Source: Cyclobacteriaceae bacterium
GTDB lineage: Bacteria > Bacteroidota > Bacteroidia > Cytophagales > Cyclobacteriaceae
Direction: 5' to 3'
Assembly (NCBI GenBank): GCA_028278225.1
Contig: JANQEU010000104.1
Span: forward strand, 186,001-250,000
DNA: 64,000 nucleotides
Shown here: positions 34,555-43,559 of the stretch, in pieces
Layout: every line of letters starts with the position of its first letter
How positions within the stretch are numbered: position 1 is the first letter of the stretch
Notes under the pieces: generated by a model
Database searches by the model: none
Told to the model about the DNA's origin: nothing
Seen by the model: the letters and a program-made list of their open reading frames with translations, nothing else
Program-made: the position numbers and the translations under genes

Positions 34555-37518
34555 ATGCGTTTCATTTGGATCCTGTCGGTGTTAGTGCCGACACTTGTTT
34601 TGGCACAAGATCGATGCGGTGTAAACGCCTCCTATTTTGACAAAAGACCCGAGTCAACGGAGACTTTTGAAAACTGGCTTGGCGCTCTCAAAGTCAAGCG
34701 ACGGCTTCAAAGCAAATTTGCGGAAGAATCCATCTACGCTATTCCTGTCGTTTTTCACATTATACATGCCGGTGAACCCCTGGGAACAGGTTCAAACGTA
34801 CCTGATGAAAAAGTCCTGGAGCAACTGCAAATCCTGAATGAAGACTACCGGAAATTGAATGCCGATACAATCAATATACCCTCAATATTTCTACCGGTTT
34901 CGGCTGATGCCGGGATCGAATTTGTTCTTGCAAAGCGTGACCCGGAAGGCCTGCCAACAACCGGGATCATTCGCAAACAGGGGTCACAACCGGGGTACAA
35001 CCTGAACAACATAAATGACAATATAACCTTGAAGGCCGAAAGTTACTGGCCCGCAGAAGAATACCTGAATATTTATGTCACGGAAATGACCGCAGGACTT
35101 ATCGGATGGGGGCAGTTTCCATTCTCGAGTCTGGAAGGCATAAAAGATATAGAGCCAAATCGTCTGACAGATGGTGTCGTGATAGATTATCAATATTTTG
35201 GGATTAATCCCGATGCTTCATCATTCCCAAGTTTTGGCAGGACAGCTACCCACGAAATAGGTCATTTCCTGGGATTGAGACACGTTTGGGGGGACGTATT
35301 TAATTGCAGTGGAAATGATTACTGTGAAGATACGCCTACGCAATCCAAAAGTTACGCCGATACTTGCCCGGATACCCCGCAGTTCTCCTGTGACTCCGAG
35401 GATATGTATTCAAACTTCCTCAACTACACGGATGATGGATGCATGAACCTGTTCACTTCTGATCAAAAGGAGAGAATGCGGCTCATTCTCGAAAACGCGC
35501 CCAGAAGGACAACACTTTTGAATTCGCCCGCACTCAATGCCCCCATTCAGGTGGCTGATGATCTGGGAATTCGAAGAATAGTTGAGCCGGCAATCTCGGG
35601 GTGTACCTCCAATATTTCACCGGTCGTGGAGGTGCGTAATTATGGAACAAACTCCATATCAGCATTTTCTTTACGTTTATCTGTAAATGGCGCTGATATT
35701 GAAACTATCACCAAAGAAATTAACCTTAGTCCGCTGGAAACTACTATTGTCAATTTCACGCACACCCTGGCGCTGACGGATCCTGAAAATGATATGGTGT
35801 TCACTGTAGATGCAGTGAATGGGTCAGCAGATAATAACCACGAAAACAACACGGCAAGTATTCGCATCACCAATACGAATCCTGAGGTAATTCCATACGC
35901 ATTGGGGTTCGAAAGTATACCGAATACCACCTCAAGAACAGAATCCGGAATAGCCTCTGCGTGGTCGATTTCAGCCGCACCCTATATTACGGGCTCGAAC
36001 CAGGCTGCATCAATTGATTTGAGCAATATTACAAACCCAGGGGAATTTGACTACCTGATCACTCCTGTTTTTGACCTCAGCTCCCTCACTTCAGCCGAAC
36101 TCAACTTCTCATATGCTTACAGCGGAGATGGAGGCGAGTGGAATAAAGACGGATTTATAGTAGCTGTATCAACCGATTGTGGCGAAAACTTTCTCCGTGA
36201 CAACTACCTGTTTGAAAAATATGGTGCAAGTCTTGCCACTACAACGCCCCGGACGACAACATTTGTCCCCGGTTTTCCCGATGACTGGTCAAGAGAATCC
36301 ATAAACCTCACAGCCTTCACAGGCCATGAAGATGTGCGCATCGCTTTCATAGGCGTAAACAGCGGGGGCAATATGCTTTACCTGGATAGTATTGAGGTAA
36401 TGTCGGCAGGATTGAAAGCATATGATCTTGGCATTAAATCATTGAGTAACATCCCCGCAGTCACATGCTCCAACACTATTTTGCCATCTTTCGAAATCCG
36501 GAATTATGGTTTCGAAGTGATCAATAGTTTTAACCTGGATTACTCCATAGAAAGTGTCACGAATGCCGTTTCAGAGACTGATCTTTCGTTGACTTCCGGT
36601 CAAACACATGACTTGCAGTTTCCCATCACAAATCTGAATGAAGGCACTTATGACATCCTGTTCCGTGTAAAAGATCCAAACAACCAGACAGACGAGGAAT
36701 CATTTAATGACACCATCAATTACAGGATCGTAGTGGATAATACGCAGGAAGAATTACCATTGAGGGAAGATTTCGAAGATGAAAACAGTTGGATCATTAC
36801 AAATACTTCATCCAGTACGATTCTGTCTCTGGTTCAAATCGAAAACAATACAGCAGTCAGGGCCAATGCTTTCGAAAACGCTACGCTCGGTACCCGGCAC
36901 TGGCTGGTTAGTCCGGTCCTGATCCCTGAGCCTTTCGATAGTCTGGGAGTATTTTTCAAGTATGCTTACCGCTCCAGGGTGGGTGCCACTGATCGCCTGC
37001 AGGTATATCTGTCATTAAATTGCGGAGATAGTTTTGAGTACCTGCTGTACGAAAAAACCTCCGCAGAACTCAATCCCGAGACATCAGGATCGGCTTACAT
37101 CCCTGCAAACGAAGATGAATGGGTTGAGGAGTTCATTGATCTGAGTGAGTTCACGGATTGGAATGACGTCCGGCTGGCATGGGTATTCACAAACGGAAAT
37201 GGTAACAATCTTTATATCGACGATATTGAATTTGTCAATTCCGGTAATCAAAACCTGCCAAGATCCGAAAACCAACTGACCGTCTATCCAAATCCGGCTG
37301 CGGATCAGGAATTCAATGTTGTGCTGAACCTTAACCAAAAGGAGGATGTGAACATCAGCCTGGTAGATGTTACGGGCAAAATTATTTTTTCTAAAGATTT
37401 TCCAAATGCACTTAACCAGGCGTTGAGTTTTGCCACGCCGGCTCAAAACGGATTCTATTTTTTGAGAGTCCTCGGGAAAAAAATAAATCAATCGCGTAGA
37501 ATTTATATTCGCCGATAA
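34555..37518 (+). CDS. T9SS-secreted M43 (pappalysin-like) zinc metalloprotease
   Basis: 987 aa. Signal peptide 1-17; propeptide and catalytic domain to about 320, with the zinc motif HEIGHFLGLRH at 233-243 (His233, Glu234, His237, His243), a following disulfide-rich part (CSGNDYCEDTP) and the LNYTDDGCMNLFTSDQKERM Met-turn region. Beta-sandwich repeats follow (two MAM-like modules and CARDB-like segments). The C-terminal ~80 residues are a T9SS type A sorting domain starting LTVYPNPAADQEF. Secretion to the surface or medium via T9SS is inferred. It sits 12 bp after the NifU gene, but is functionally unrelated. Confidence 0.92.
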   Translation: MRFIWILSVLVPTLVLAQDRCGVNASYFDKRPESTETFENWLGALKVKRRLQSKFAEESIYAIPVVFHIIHAGEPLGTGSNVPDEKVLEQLQILNEDYRKLNADTINIPSIFLPVSADAGIEFVLAKRDPEGLPTTGIIRKQGSQPGYNLNNINDNITLKAESYWPAEEYLNIYVTEMTAGLIGWGQFPFSSLEGIKDIEPNRLTDGVVIDYQYFGINPDASSFPSFGRTATHEIGHFLGLRHVWGDVFNCSGNDYCEDTPTQSKSYADTCPDTPQFSCDSEDMYSNFLNYTDDGCMNLFTSDQKERMRLILENAPRRTTLLNSPALNAPIQVADDLGIRRIVEPAISGCTSNISPVVEVRNYGTNSISAFSLRLSVNGADIETITKEINLSPLETTIVNFTHTLALTDPENDMVFTVDAVNGSADNNHENNTASIRITNTNPEVIPYALGFESIPNTTSRTESGIASAWSISAAPYITGSNQAASIDLSNITNPGEFDYLITPVFDLSSLTSAELNFSYAYSGDGGEWNKDGFIVAVSTDCGENFLRDNYLFEKYGASLATTTPRTTTFVPGFPDDWSRESINLTAFTGHEDVRIAFIGVNSGGNMLYLDSIEVMSAGLKAYDLGIKSLSNIPAVTCSNTILPSFEIRNYGFEVINSFNLDYSIESVTNAVSETDLSLTSGQTHDLQFPITNLNEGTYDILFRVKDPNNQTDEESFNDTINYRIVVDNTQEELPLREDFEDENSWIITNTSSSTILSLVQIENNTAVRANAFENATLGTRHWLVSPVLIPEPFDSLGVFFKYAYRSRVGATDRLQVYLSLNCGDSFEYLLYEKTSAELNPETSGSAYIPANEDEWVEEFIDLSEFTDWNDVRLAWVFTNGNGNNLYIDDIEFVNSGNQNLPRSENQLTVYPNPAADQEFNVVLNLNQKEDVNISLVDVTGKIIFSKDFPNALNQALSFATPAQNGFYFLRVLGKKINQSRRIYIRR

Positions 37519-37569
37519 ATATCTTTCTATATTAGAAAGACCAGTACCACTTATTTAAGAATCAAAAAG

Positions 37570-37577
37570 TACTTTTG
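37570..37577 (+). promoter_or_regulatory. Promoter -7 box for ddl
   Basis: TACTTTTG matches TAnnTTTG, 6 bp before the ddl ATG at 37584. A TTG within it is in frame and could be taken as the start; an ATG this close implies a very short leader. Confidence 0.55.
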
Positions 37578-37583
37578 CCAGTT

Positions 37584-38651
37584 ATGGCGCTGAGAGTAGC
37601 AATTATTTACGGAGGAAGATCCGTCGAACACGAAATCTCAATCAGATCTGCCAAAAATATCGTTGCAAAGCTCGATCCGTCCTTTGACGCCGTGATCATC
37701 GGGATTACCAAAAAAGGCAATTGGTACCTGACCACGGAAGTCACGTCAATTATCGACCAGGGACAACCGGTTCAGCTTTTTTTGAATACTGAAGAACCGG
37801 GATTCTATAACACCACCGATCGTTCAAAGGTGGAAGTGGATATCATTTTCCCCGTTCTGCATGGTACCGATGGTGAAGACGGCAGTATCCAGGGCTTGTT
37901 TAAATCAATCAACCTGCCTGTCGTGGGGTCAAGTGTTCTGGGGTCAGCCGTTTGCATGGATAAGATCATAGCAAAAAAGATCCTGGAGCATGAGGGCATA
38001 CCAACCGCGCCTTTCTTGTCCTTTTCGAAATCGGATGATAAGGAAATAACATTTGAGACGATCACTTCGCAAATCGGTCTGCCATTCATGATCAAATCGG
38101 GTAACCTGGGATCGAGTGTTGGCGTCTCCAGGGTGAATTCCAGGGAGGAATTTGAAATTGCCCTGAAGGACAGTTTTAATTATGCTGAAGAGGTATTGGT
38201 GGAAGCTTACATCGATGGCAAAGAGCTGGAATGCGGGGTGATCGGTAATGAAAATGTTGAGAGTACGTGGCCAGGTGAAATTGCCCTGAAAGGAGACTAT
38301 GGTTTTTATTCATACAAAGCGAAGTATCAGGATGAGAATGCCATAGACATCATAATCCCGGGAAGAGTTGACAAAAGTGTCCAGCGGGAAATCCGAAACC
38401 TCTCCGAAAAAGCCTACAAAGCCCTGAAGTGTAACGATTTTGCGCGGGTAGACCTTTTTGTTTCAAATGAAAACAAAGTTTATATAAACGAGATCAACAC
38501 TATCCCCGGTTTCACGAGTGCAAGTATGTTTCCCGTTCTCTGGGAAAAGATGGGGTTATCGTATACTGACCTGTTGTCCAAACTCATCAAACTTGCACTT
38601 GACAGATGGACTGCTGAAAATCAACTTGAAAGGAGCTATGAAGACGCATGA
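37584..38651 (+). CDS. ddl: D-alanine-D-alanine ligase
   Basis: 355 aa from the ATG at 37584, giving MALRVAIIYGGRSVEHEISIRSA, the family start. Other motifs: FPVLHGTDGEDGSIQGLF, KSGNLGSSVGVS, EVLVEAYIDGKELECGV and INEINTIPGFTSASMFP. The enzyme joins D-Ala for peptidoglycan precursors. It overlaps the PASTA gene by 4 bp. The next step (MurF) is not in the window. Confidence 0.97.
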   Translation: MALRVAIIYGGRSVEHEISIRSAKNIVAKLDPSFDAVIIGITKKGNWYLTTEVTSIIDQGQPVQLFLNTEEPGFYNTTDRSKVEVDIIFPVLHGTDGEDGSIQGLFKSINLPVVGSSVLGSAVCMDKIIAKKILEHEGIPTAPFLSFSKSDDKEITFETITSQIGLPFMIKSGNLGSSVGVSRVNSREEFEIALKDSFNYAEEVLVEAYIDGKELECGVIGNENVESTWPGEIALKGDYGFYSYKAKYQDENAIDIIIPGRVDKSVQREIRNLSEKAYKALKCNDFARVDLFVSNENKVYINEINTIPGFTSASMFPVLWEKMGLSYTDLLSKLIKLALDRWTAENQLERSYEDA

Positions 38652-39517
38652 GCAAGCTTAAAACGATCATGAAGTTTTTTGGAACGTCGACCTGGCCTGA
38701 TGTGATCAAGCACTTTCTTGTGATCAGTGCAATTGGGATCTCGGTGCTCCTCTTCTTCTTTTTTGTATATATGCCCATCATCACAAACCATGGCGAGACG
38801 ATCACCGTTCCCGATGTCATCGGAATATCTGTGGATGATCTTGACGATTTTCTGGTAAAGCGCAATCTGAGATATGAGATTTCATATGATTCAGGATACT
38901 CATCGGAATTGCCTCCCCTGTCCGTTTTGAAGCAATTTCCCAAACCAAACGCCAAGGTCAAGGAAAACAGGAAGATTTATCTCACATTGAATGCCAACTC
39001 TCCTCCCATGGTCCGTATGCCAAACCTTGTGGAAGGCTCAATAAAAAATGCGCAAATGACGCTAAAATCCTACGACCTGGTGCTTGGCAAAAGAGAATAC
39101 ATACCTGACCTTTTCTTCAATACGGTCCTGGAGCAAAGAATGGACGGCAGGGAAATCATGGAAGGAGAAATGATCCCAAAAGGGAGTGTCATTGATGTCG
39201 TGCTGGGTGATGGCATGGGCCAGCAAAGCCTGGAATCCCCCAACCTGATTGGCCTGGACGAAGAGAGTGCCATGATAGCCATCATCGGATCAGGACTTAA
39301 TGTGGGGGAAATAACATACGTTATCGATGAAATTGCCGTTGTATTAACTACCGATGAAGAGGGTAATGAGATCACGGAGGAGGTTACCGTTTCCCCGGGT
39401 GGTGTTCAAAAGCAACGACCGGTTCCCGGAAATCCCATGAGACTAAAACAGGATGTCGACATCTGGATCTATAAACCTGACTCATTGAATTTCAGTCCGT
39501 CACTACTGGATCATTAA
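38648..39517 (+). CDS. PASTA-domain membrane protein
   Basis: 289 aa. A short cytoplasmic N-terminus, one membrane helix (about 22-42) and three PASTA repeats: TVPDVIGISVDDLDDFLVKRN, RMPNLVEGSIKNAQMTLKSY and ESPNLIGLDEESAMIAIIGSG mark their starts. PASTA domains bind peptidoglycan fragments or sit near cell-wall enzymes; here they lack a kinase or transpeptidase partner in the same chain. The overlap with ddl and the ddl-PASTA pairing seen in Bacteroidota point to a cell-wall role. Confidence 0.93.
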   Translation: MSKLKTIMKFFGTSTWPDVIKHFLVISAIGISVLLFFFFVYMPIITNHGETITVPDVIGISVDDLDDFLVKRNLRYEISYDSGYSSELPPLSVLKQFPKPNAKVKENRKIYLTLNANSPPMVRMPNLVEGSIKNAQMTLKSYDLVLGKREYIPDLFFNTVLEQRMDGREIMEGEMIPKGSVIDVVLGDGMGQQSLESPNLIGLDEESAMIAIIGSGLNVGEITYVIDEIAVVLTTDEEGNEITEEVTVSPGGVQKQRPVPGNPMRLKQDVDIWIYKPDSLNFSPSLLDH

Positions 39518-41394
39518 TGAGAGGTCTTTTAATATTTCTTCCCGGACTCATCAGTTTATCAGCAGTCGCACAGTTGACGATTGTCCCGATTGCTCACCCC
39601 GCGAGATCCAGCGCAAGGATCGAACAATCCTTTGCGGTAGGTGACACGCTGATGGAATTGCCTTTTTGGGATGATTTTTCTCAGTCAACCGGTGTGCCGG
39701 ATACCACCCTCTGGCAGAACAGCGAAAATGTCTTTATCAACAATACACTTTCTATTAACCAGCCCACTCAAAATGTGGCCACATTTGATGGCATTACCAG
39801 GCTTGGCCGGCCATATCAGCCAAGCGCTACTTTCACAGGAGCAGGCGACAGCCTTGTATCTATCCCGATAAACCTAACCTCCGTTCCTGAAAGCCGCCGA
39901 AATACGGTCTTTCTTAGTTTTTTCTGGCAACTGAAGGGAAACGGTGAACTGCCGGATGAGGGAGATTCTCTCAGGCTTGAATTTCTGACAATGGACAGCG
40001 TATGGCTACCACAGGATATCAACGGAGATGAGGATGGATTTGCGCTCACGGGGGGTATTGAAAATCTGGCATATGATGAAGATAGCCTGTTGTCATTCAG
40101 GCAGATCATCATCCCGGTGAACAATGCCTGGTTTTTTCATGAGGGTTTCAAATTTAAGTTTCAGTCCTTCAGCAACCTAAGCGGTATTTACGATACCTGG
40201 CACATTGACTACATCTATCTCAATCAGGACCGGACTATTACCGATCGGTCGCATTTTGATCGCAGTTTTTCATCTCAGCCCACGCTCCTGTTTGACCCCT
40301 ACTATGAAATTCCAGCTCATCAATTCAGAAAAAATCCGGGTCGTTACATTACGATGCAAACAGCGTACGGATCTAATCTCGACGACCAGTTCTTCCCGAT
40401 GGAGGTAAATCATATCCTGACCAACCTGACCACAAATCAGTTCGTGACATCTGATTTCGACTTTAAAAGCACCCTGCAACCATTTGAGCTTGGTAAAGCC
40501 TTCTCCGGAATCTCATTAGACGGGCTCAATATTGCCGAGGACTCCGTGGTTCTGGAATCCAAATTCATTTTTAAATCGGGGGATAAAAATCTCTTCGAAG
40601 TGGTGGGATCAAACGATGACACCCTTTTCCTTCCCGTTGATCTTAAAATCAATGACACATTGACAACCAGCTATACCTTGCATAACTACTACGCTTATGA
40701 TGATGGTACGGCCGAATTTGCGGCAGGCATCAATCTGATCGGCGGTGAAATTGCCGTGGCTTTCTACCTCGAAGAACCGGATACGTTGACCGATATTCTC
40801 ATTCACTTTCCGGCAGTGACTCCCAGCAGTGATGGACAGGCCATAGATATAAAAGTTTGGAGCAAGTTGTCAGAAGATCCGGTGGAAGGATTACTTCATC
40901 TTCAGCCGGCGGTCATTCAGAATGGATCGAGGGATGAATTTCAGCAGATCACGCTTTCTCCCGTCATGGTCAGTGATACTTTTTTCGTCGGATACAGACA
41001 GTTTACCAACAATTATATCGGCATTGGTTTCGACAGAAATAATACAGGCGGAATGTCTAACATTTATACAAATACTGACCGCAAATGGGATCAAAACAAT
41101 CGCCTCGAGGGTTCGCTTATGATCAGGCCGGTATTCAGATCATCTGATGATTTCGTACTTGGAACGAACCCGGAGCACCAGGAATTTAAGGTCTATCCGA
41201 ATCCTGTCTCAGACAAGCTCCACATCACCGGCCATCATCATCAAATAGAAATATTAACTGTGAGCGGTCAATCGCTCTATTTATCCAGCGGAAGCGAAAC
41301 GCATGATCTTTCTCATTTACCCAATGGATTGTATCTGCTCAGAATATTTGCAAACACAGGGATATATACACACCGCATCATTATCCGGAGATAA
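39517..41394 (+). CDS. Secreted protein with T9SS type A sorting domain
   Basis: 625 aa starting at the last base of the PASTA stop codon. Signal peptide 1-19 (ending AVAQ). The body is beta-rich; I recognise no enzymatic motif, and a segment WDDFSQSTGVPDTTLWQNSENVFIN resembles those of surface adhesins. The last ~70 residues form the T9SS sorting domain with YPNPVSDKLHITG and LPNGLYLLRIFANTGIYTHRIIIRR. Export through T9SS is inferred from the domain. Confidence 0.85.
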   Translation: MRGLLIFLPGLISLSAVAQLTIVPIAHPARSSARIEQSFAVGDTLMELPFWDDFSQSTGVPDTTLWQNSENVFINNTLSINQPTQNVATFDGITRLGRPYQPSATFTGAGDSLVSIPINLTSVPESRRNTVFLSFFWQLKGNGELPDEGDSLRLEFLTMDSVWLPQDINGDEDGFALTGGIENLAYDEDSLLSFRQIIIPVNNAWFFHEGFKFKFQSFSNLSGIYDTWHIDYIYLNQDRTITDRSHFDRSFSSQPTLLFDPYYEIPAHQFRKNPGRYITMQTAYGSNLDDQFFPMEVNHILTNLTTNQFVTSDFDFKSTLQPFELGKAFSGISLDGLNIAEDSVVLESKFIFKSGDKNLFEVVGSNDDTLFLPVDLKINDTLTTSYTLHNYYAYDDGTAEFAAGINLIGGEIAVAFYLEEPDTLTDILIHFPAVTPSSDGQAIDIKVWSKLSEDPVEGLLHLQPAVIQNGSRDEFQQITLSPVMVSDTFFVGYRQFTNNYIGIGFDRNNTGGMSNIYTNTDRKWDQNNRLEGSLMIRPVFRSSDDFVLGTNPEHQEFKVYPNPVSDKLHITGHHHQIEILTVSGQSLYLSSGSETHDLSHLPNGLYLLRIFANTGIYTHRIIIRR

Positions 41395-41402
41395 TTCCCC
41401 TC

Positions 41403-42542
41403 TCAGTTGATTATAAAGGGCTGAGGACTGAAGGAAAGAATGAAAACAATGATGGCTATCCACCCCACAACCTTGCGGCCAAAGCTCAATTCGCGATTGT
41501 CCGGAACCGGAGGATGATAAACACCAAGGAACCTGCCTATGATCAAAGCAAATAATATCCATCCTCCATACCCCTTTAAATCCAACAGGTAGGTTAAAGC
41601 GAACTGTAATGTGAGCAAAATGCTGGCGACCATCCATCTGTCCCTTTTCTTTTCAAACATTGATCTCAAACACAGGTAGATCACATACAGGATAAAACCC
41701 AGGTATAAAATCGAATATCCGGGGGTAAATTCCTTGAACTGATCAGGATGCACCCAACCCATGCCGGCATACATCAGGAATCCCAGGAACACAATGCTAT
41801 TGAGCTTCCTGGACAAACGAGGACCGAACAAGCCAAATGTAACGTGACCTCCGTCAAGCTGACCGATAGGCAGAAGATTGAGCGCAGTGAAAAAAAGTGC
41901 CAAATACCCGGCTAAGAGGTAAGGGTAATGCATAATTTCATTTGGATGCGGCATGAGTGAGGCTTCTTCCAGGAAATAGTTTTCAAACCACCAGAATATC
42001 AGGTTGTTGCCGAACTGCAGGGAATATCCCCCCTCATCCTCATACACATACTGCGGGTAATCCAGGCCATATTGTTCATATTCCGGATGGATCTGGAAAA
42101 TGTACTCAGGTTCGGGTAGGTGTGTGAATCCGTACCAAATGACGACAATTGCCACTACAAAACCAGCCAATGGCCCGGAAACACCAACATCAAAGTAGTT
42201 ACTTCGGCTCGATATTGCCTCCCTGATCCTTATAAACGCTCCCATGGTACCAAACGAAGGCATATAAGGTATAAACCCAAACCAAAGTGGTATGTAATAA
42301 GGTAATGATACTTTGACGTTGTGGTACTTGGCTGTGAAATAATGTCCAAATTCATGGGTGGTAAGGATCAACAGGAAGGGAACCGAGAAATTGAGTCCAA
42401 GCTGAATCTCAGCCCACGTCAGGGGGCTTTCCCCGTAAAACAGGAACCTCCCGAACATCCACTCCGCACCAGCAATGGTGGTGAAAATGAAAGTGATTAT
42501 AAACAGGCCCAGTTGAATTAGTTGCCTACGGTCGTCAGTCAT
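41403..42542 (-). CDS. Site-2 protease family (M50) membrane metalloprotease
   Basis: 379 aa with about seven to eight hydrophobic segments. HEFGH at 63-67 (His63, Glu64, His67) is the zinc motif, and LLPIGQLDGGHVTFGLFG provides the third ligand (LDG motif). These enzymes cleave substrates inside the membrane, often releasing regulators. No PDZ domain is visible. It is the last gene of the kinase operon and overlaps the phosphatase gene by 8 bp. Confidence 0.92.
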   Translation of the reverse strand: MTDDRRQLIQLGLFIITFIFTTIAGAEWMFGRFLFYGESPLTWAEIQLGLNFSVPFLLILTTHEFGHYFTAKYHNVKVSLPYYIPLWFGFIPYMPSFGTMGAFIRIREAISSRSNYFDVGVSGPLAGFVVAIVVIWYGFTHLPEPEYIFQIHPEYEQYGLDYPQYVYEDEGGYSLQFGNNLIFWWFENYFLEEASLMPHPNEIMHYPYLLAGYLALFFTALNLLPIGQLDGGHVTFGLFGPRLSRKLNSIVFLGFLMYAGMGWVHPDQFKEFTPGYSILYLGFILYVIYLCLRSMFEKKRDRWMVASILLTLQFALTYLLDLKGYGGWILFALIIGRFLGVYHPPVPDNRELSFGRKVVGWIAIIVFILSFSPQPFIIN

Positions 42543-43164
42543 TGAAGTAATTCCAGAGATGATCAGGGTGTTTTACCTGTATCCCATTTATTCCTATTTT
42601 ATTTGCGGCCTCAATATTCTCCTTTCGATCATCAAAAAACAAGACTTTTTCCGGATTCAGGTCATGAATTCGGATCAGTTCCAGGTAAATGTCTTCATTC
42701 GGTTTTCTCATTCCCATTTCGTGTGAGTAATATGCTTTGTGGACTACATCGTCCATAATTCTGCCATTGCTCTTGTCTTGCACCATTTTGTCAAAAGCTG
42801 ATTTATGGATAGCGTTTGTATTGCTTAGAACATACACCTGATGCGAGGTCTTCAACTTCTCCAGGAGTCTGATTTTCGACTCAGGCAGATCATGCAGGGT
42901 GGAGTTCCAGATTTCTTTAAACTCCGCAAAAGAGATCCTGAGCCGCAATAATGCCTTCACTCCATCGAAAAACTCTTCTTCAGAAATGCTGCCTATCTCA
43001 AAATCCGGGAGAAGTGTTGACTTCTGCAATATTTTGATGATCTGCTCAGATGTAAAGTCACTCTTATCTGACAAACTTTCGAGGACGAGTTCGTCATTCA
43101 GATGGATGATGACATTCCCAAGGTCGAAGACCAGTACATTGAAATCCTTGTAATCTATCTCCAT
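42535..43164 (-). CDS. HAD-family phosphatase (YihX-like)
   Basis: 209 aa. VLVFDLGNVIIHLND is HAD motif I (with Gly at the second position, as in YihX of E. coli, a glucose-1-phosphate phosphatase), YVLSNTNAIHKSAFDKM is motif II, and GMRKPNEDIYLELIRIHDLNPEKVLFFDDRKENIEAANKIGINGIQV carries motifs III and IV. The cap region has the DAxxxW-free pattern of the YihX subgroup. Substrate unknown. It starts at the last base of the response regulator stop. Confidence 0.9.
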   Translation of the reverse strand: MEIDYKDFNVLVFDLGNVIIHLNDELVLESLSDKSDFTSEQIIKILQKSTLLPDFEIGSISEEEFFDGVKALLRLRISFAEFKEIWNSTLHDLPESKIRLLEKLKTSHQVYVLSNTNAIHKSAFDKMVQDKSNGRIMDDVVHKAYYSHEMGMRKPNEDIYLELIRIHDLNPEKVLFFDDRKENIEAANKIGINGIQVKHPDHLWNYFND

Positions 43165-43559
43165 TATCTGCTTATGATATCGTTTAGAATCCGGACAAGA
43201 TTATGGTTCTCCCAGGGTTTCTCAAGTACCCTGGTTATCCCAGGATTTTGGCTTATCTCCCTGATCTGATCCTGATTGACCACACCTGAAAGCAGGAAAT
43301 TGATACTATGAGGATATTTGTCGTGGATCTTACTGAGCAATTCATCTCCCAGCATAGTGGGCATGTGCCAGTCAGAAAAGACAATCAATTCGGCAAGTTG
43401 ATCCTCATCCATTTCCGCGAGCAATTCCAGCGCCTCTTCTCCACTTTGCGCAAATTCCATCCGGTAATCATCAAATTCGCGGCGAAATATTTTTCTTAAT
43501 GTTTCCAGAACATAATATTCCTCATCAACAAACAATATGAGTCCTTTTCTATTGCTCAT
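43164..43559 (-). CDS. Single-domain response regulator
   Basis: 131 aa, only a receiver domain. Acidic pair DE (ILFVDEEYYVL), phospho-acceptor Asp in VFSDWHMPTM, the Ser of LLSG in place of Thr, and Lys in RVLEKPWENHNL are all present. With no output domain it probably works by protein contact or in a phosphorelay. It overlaps the kinase gene by 11 bp, making that kinase its likely partner. Confidence 0.9.
   Translation of the reverse strand: MSNRKGLILFVDEEYYVLETLRKIFRREFDDYRMEFAQSGEEALELLAEMDEDQLAELIVFSDWHMPTMLGDELLSKIHDKYPHSINFLLSGVVNQDQIREISQNPGITRVLEKPWENHNLVRILNDIISR

Noticed and set aside
37501-37570. Terminator after the first M43 protease
   Set aside because: ATATCTTTCTATATTAGAAAGA gives a TCTTTCTA/TTAGAAAGA pairing, but it is AT-rich with almost no loop GC and no T run.
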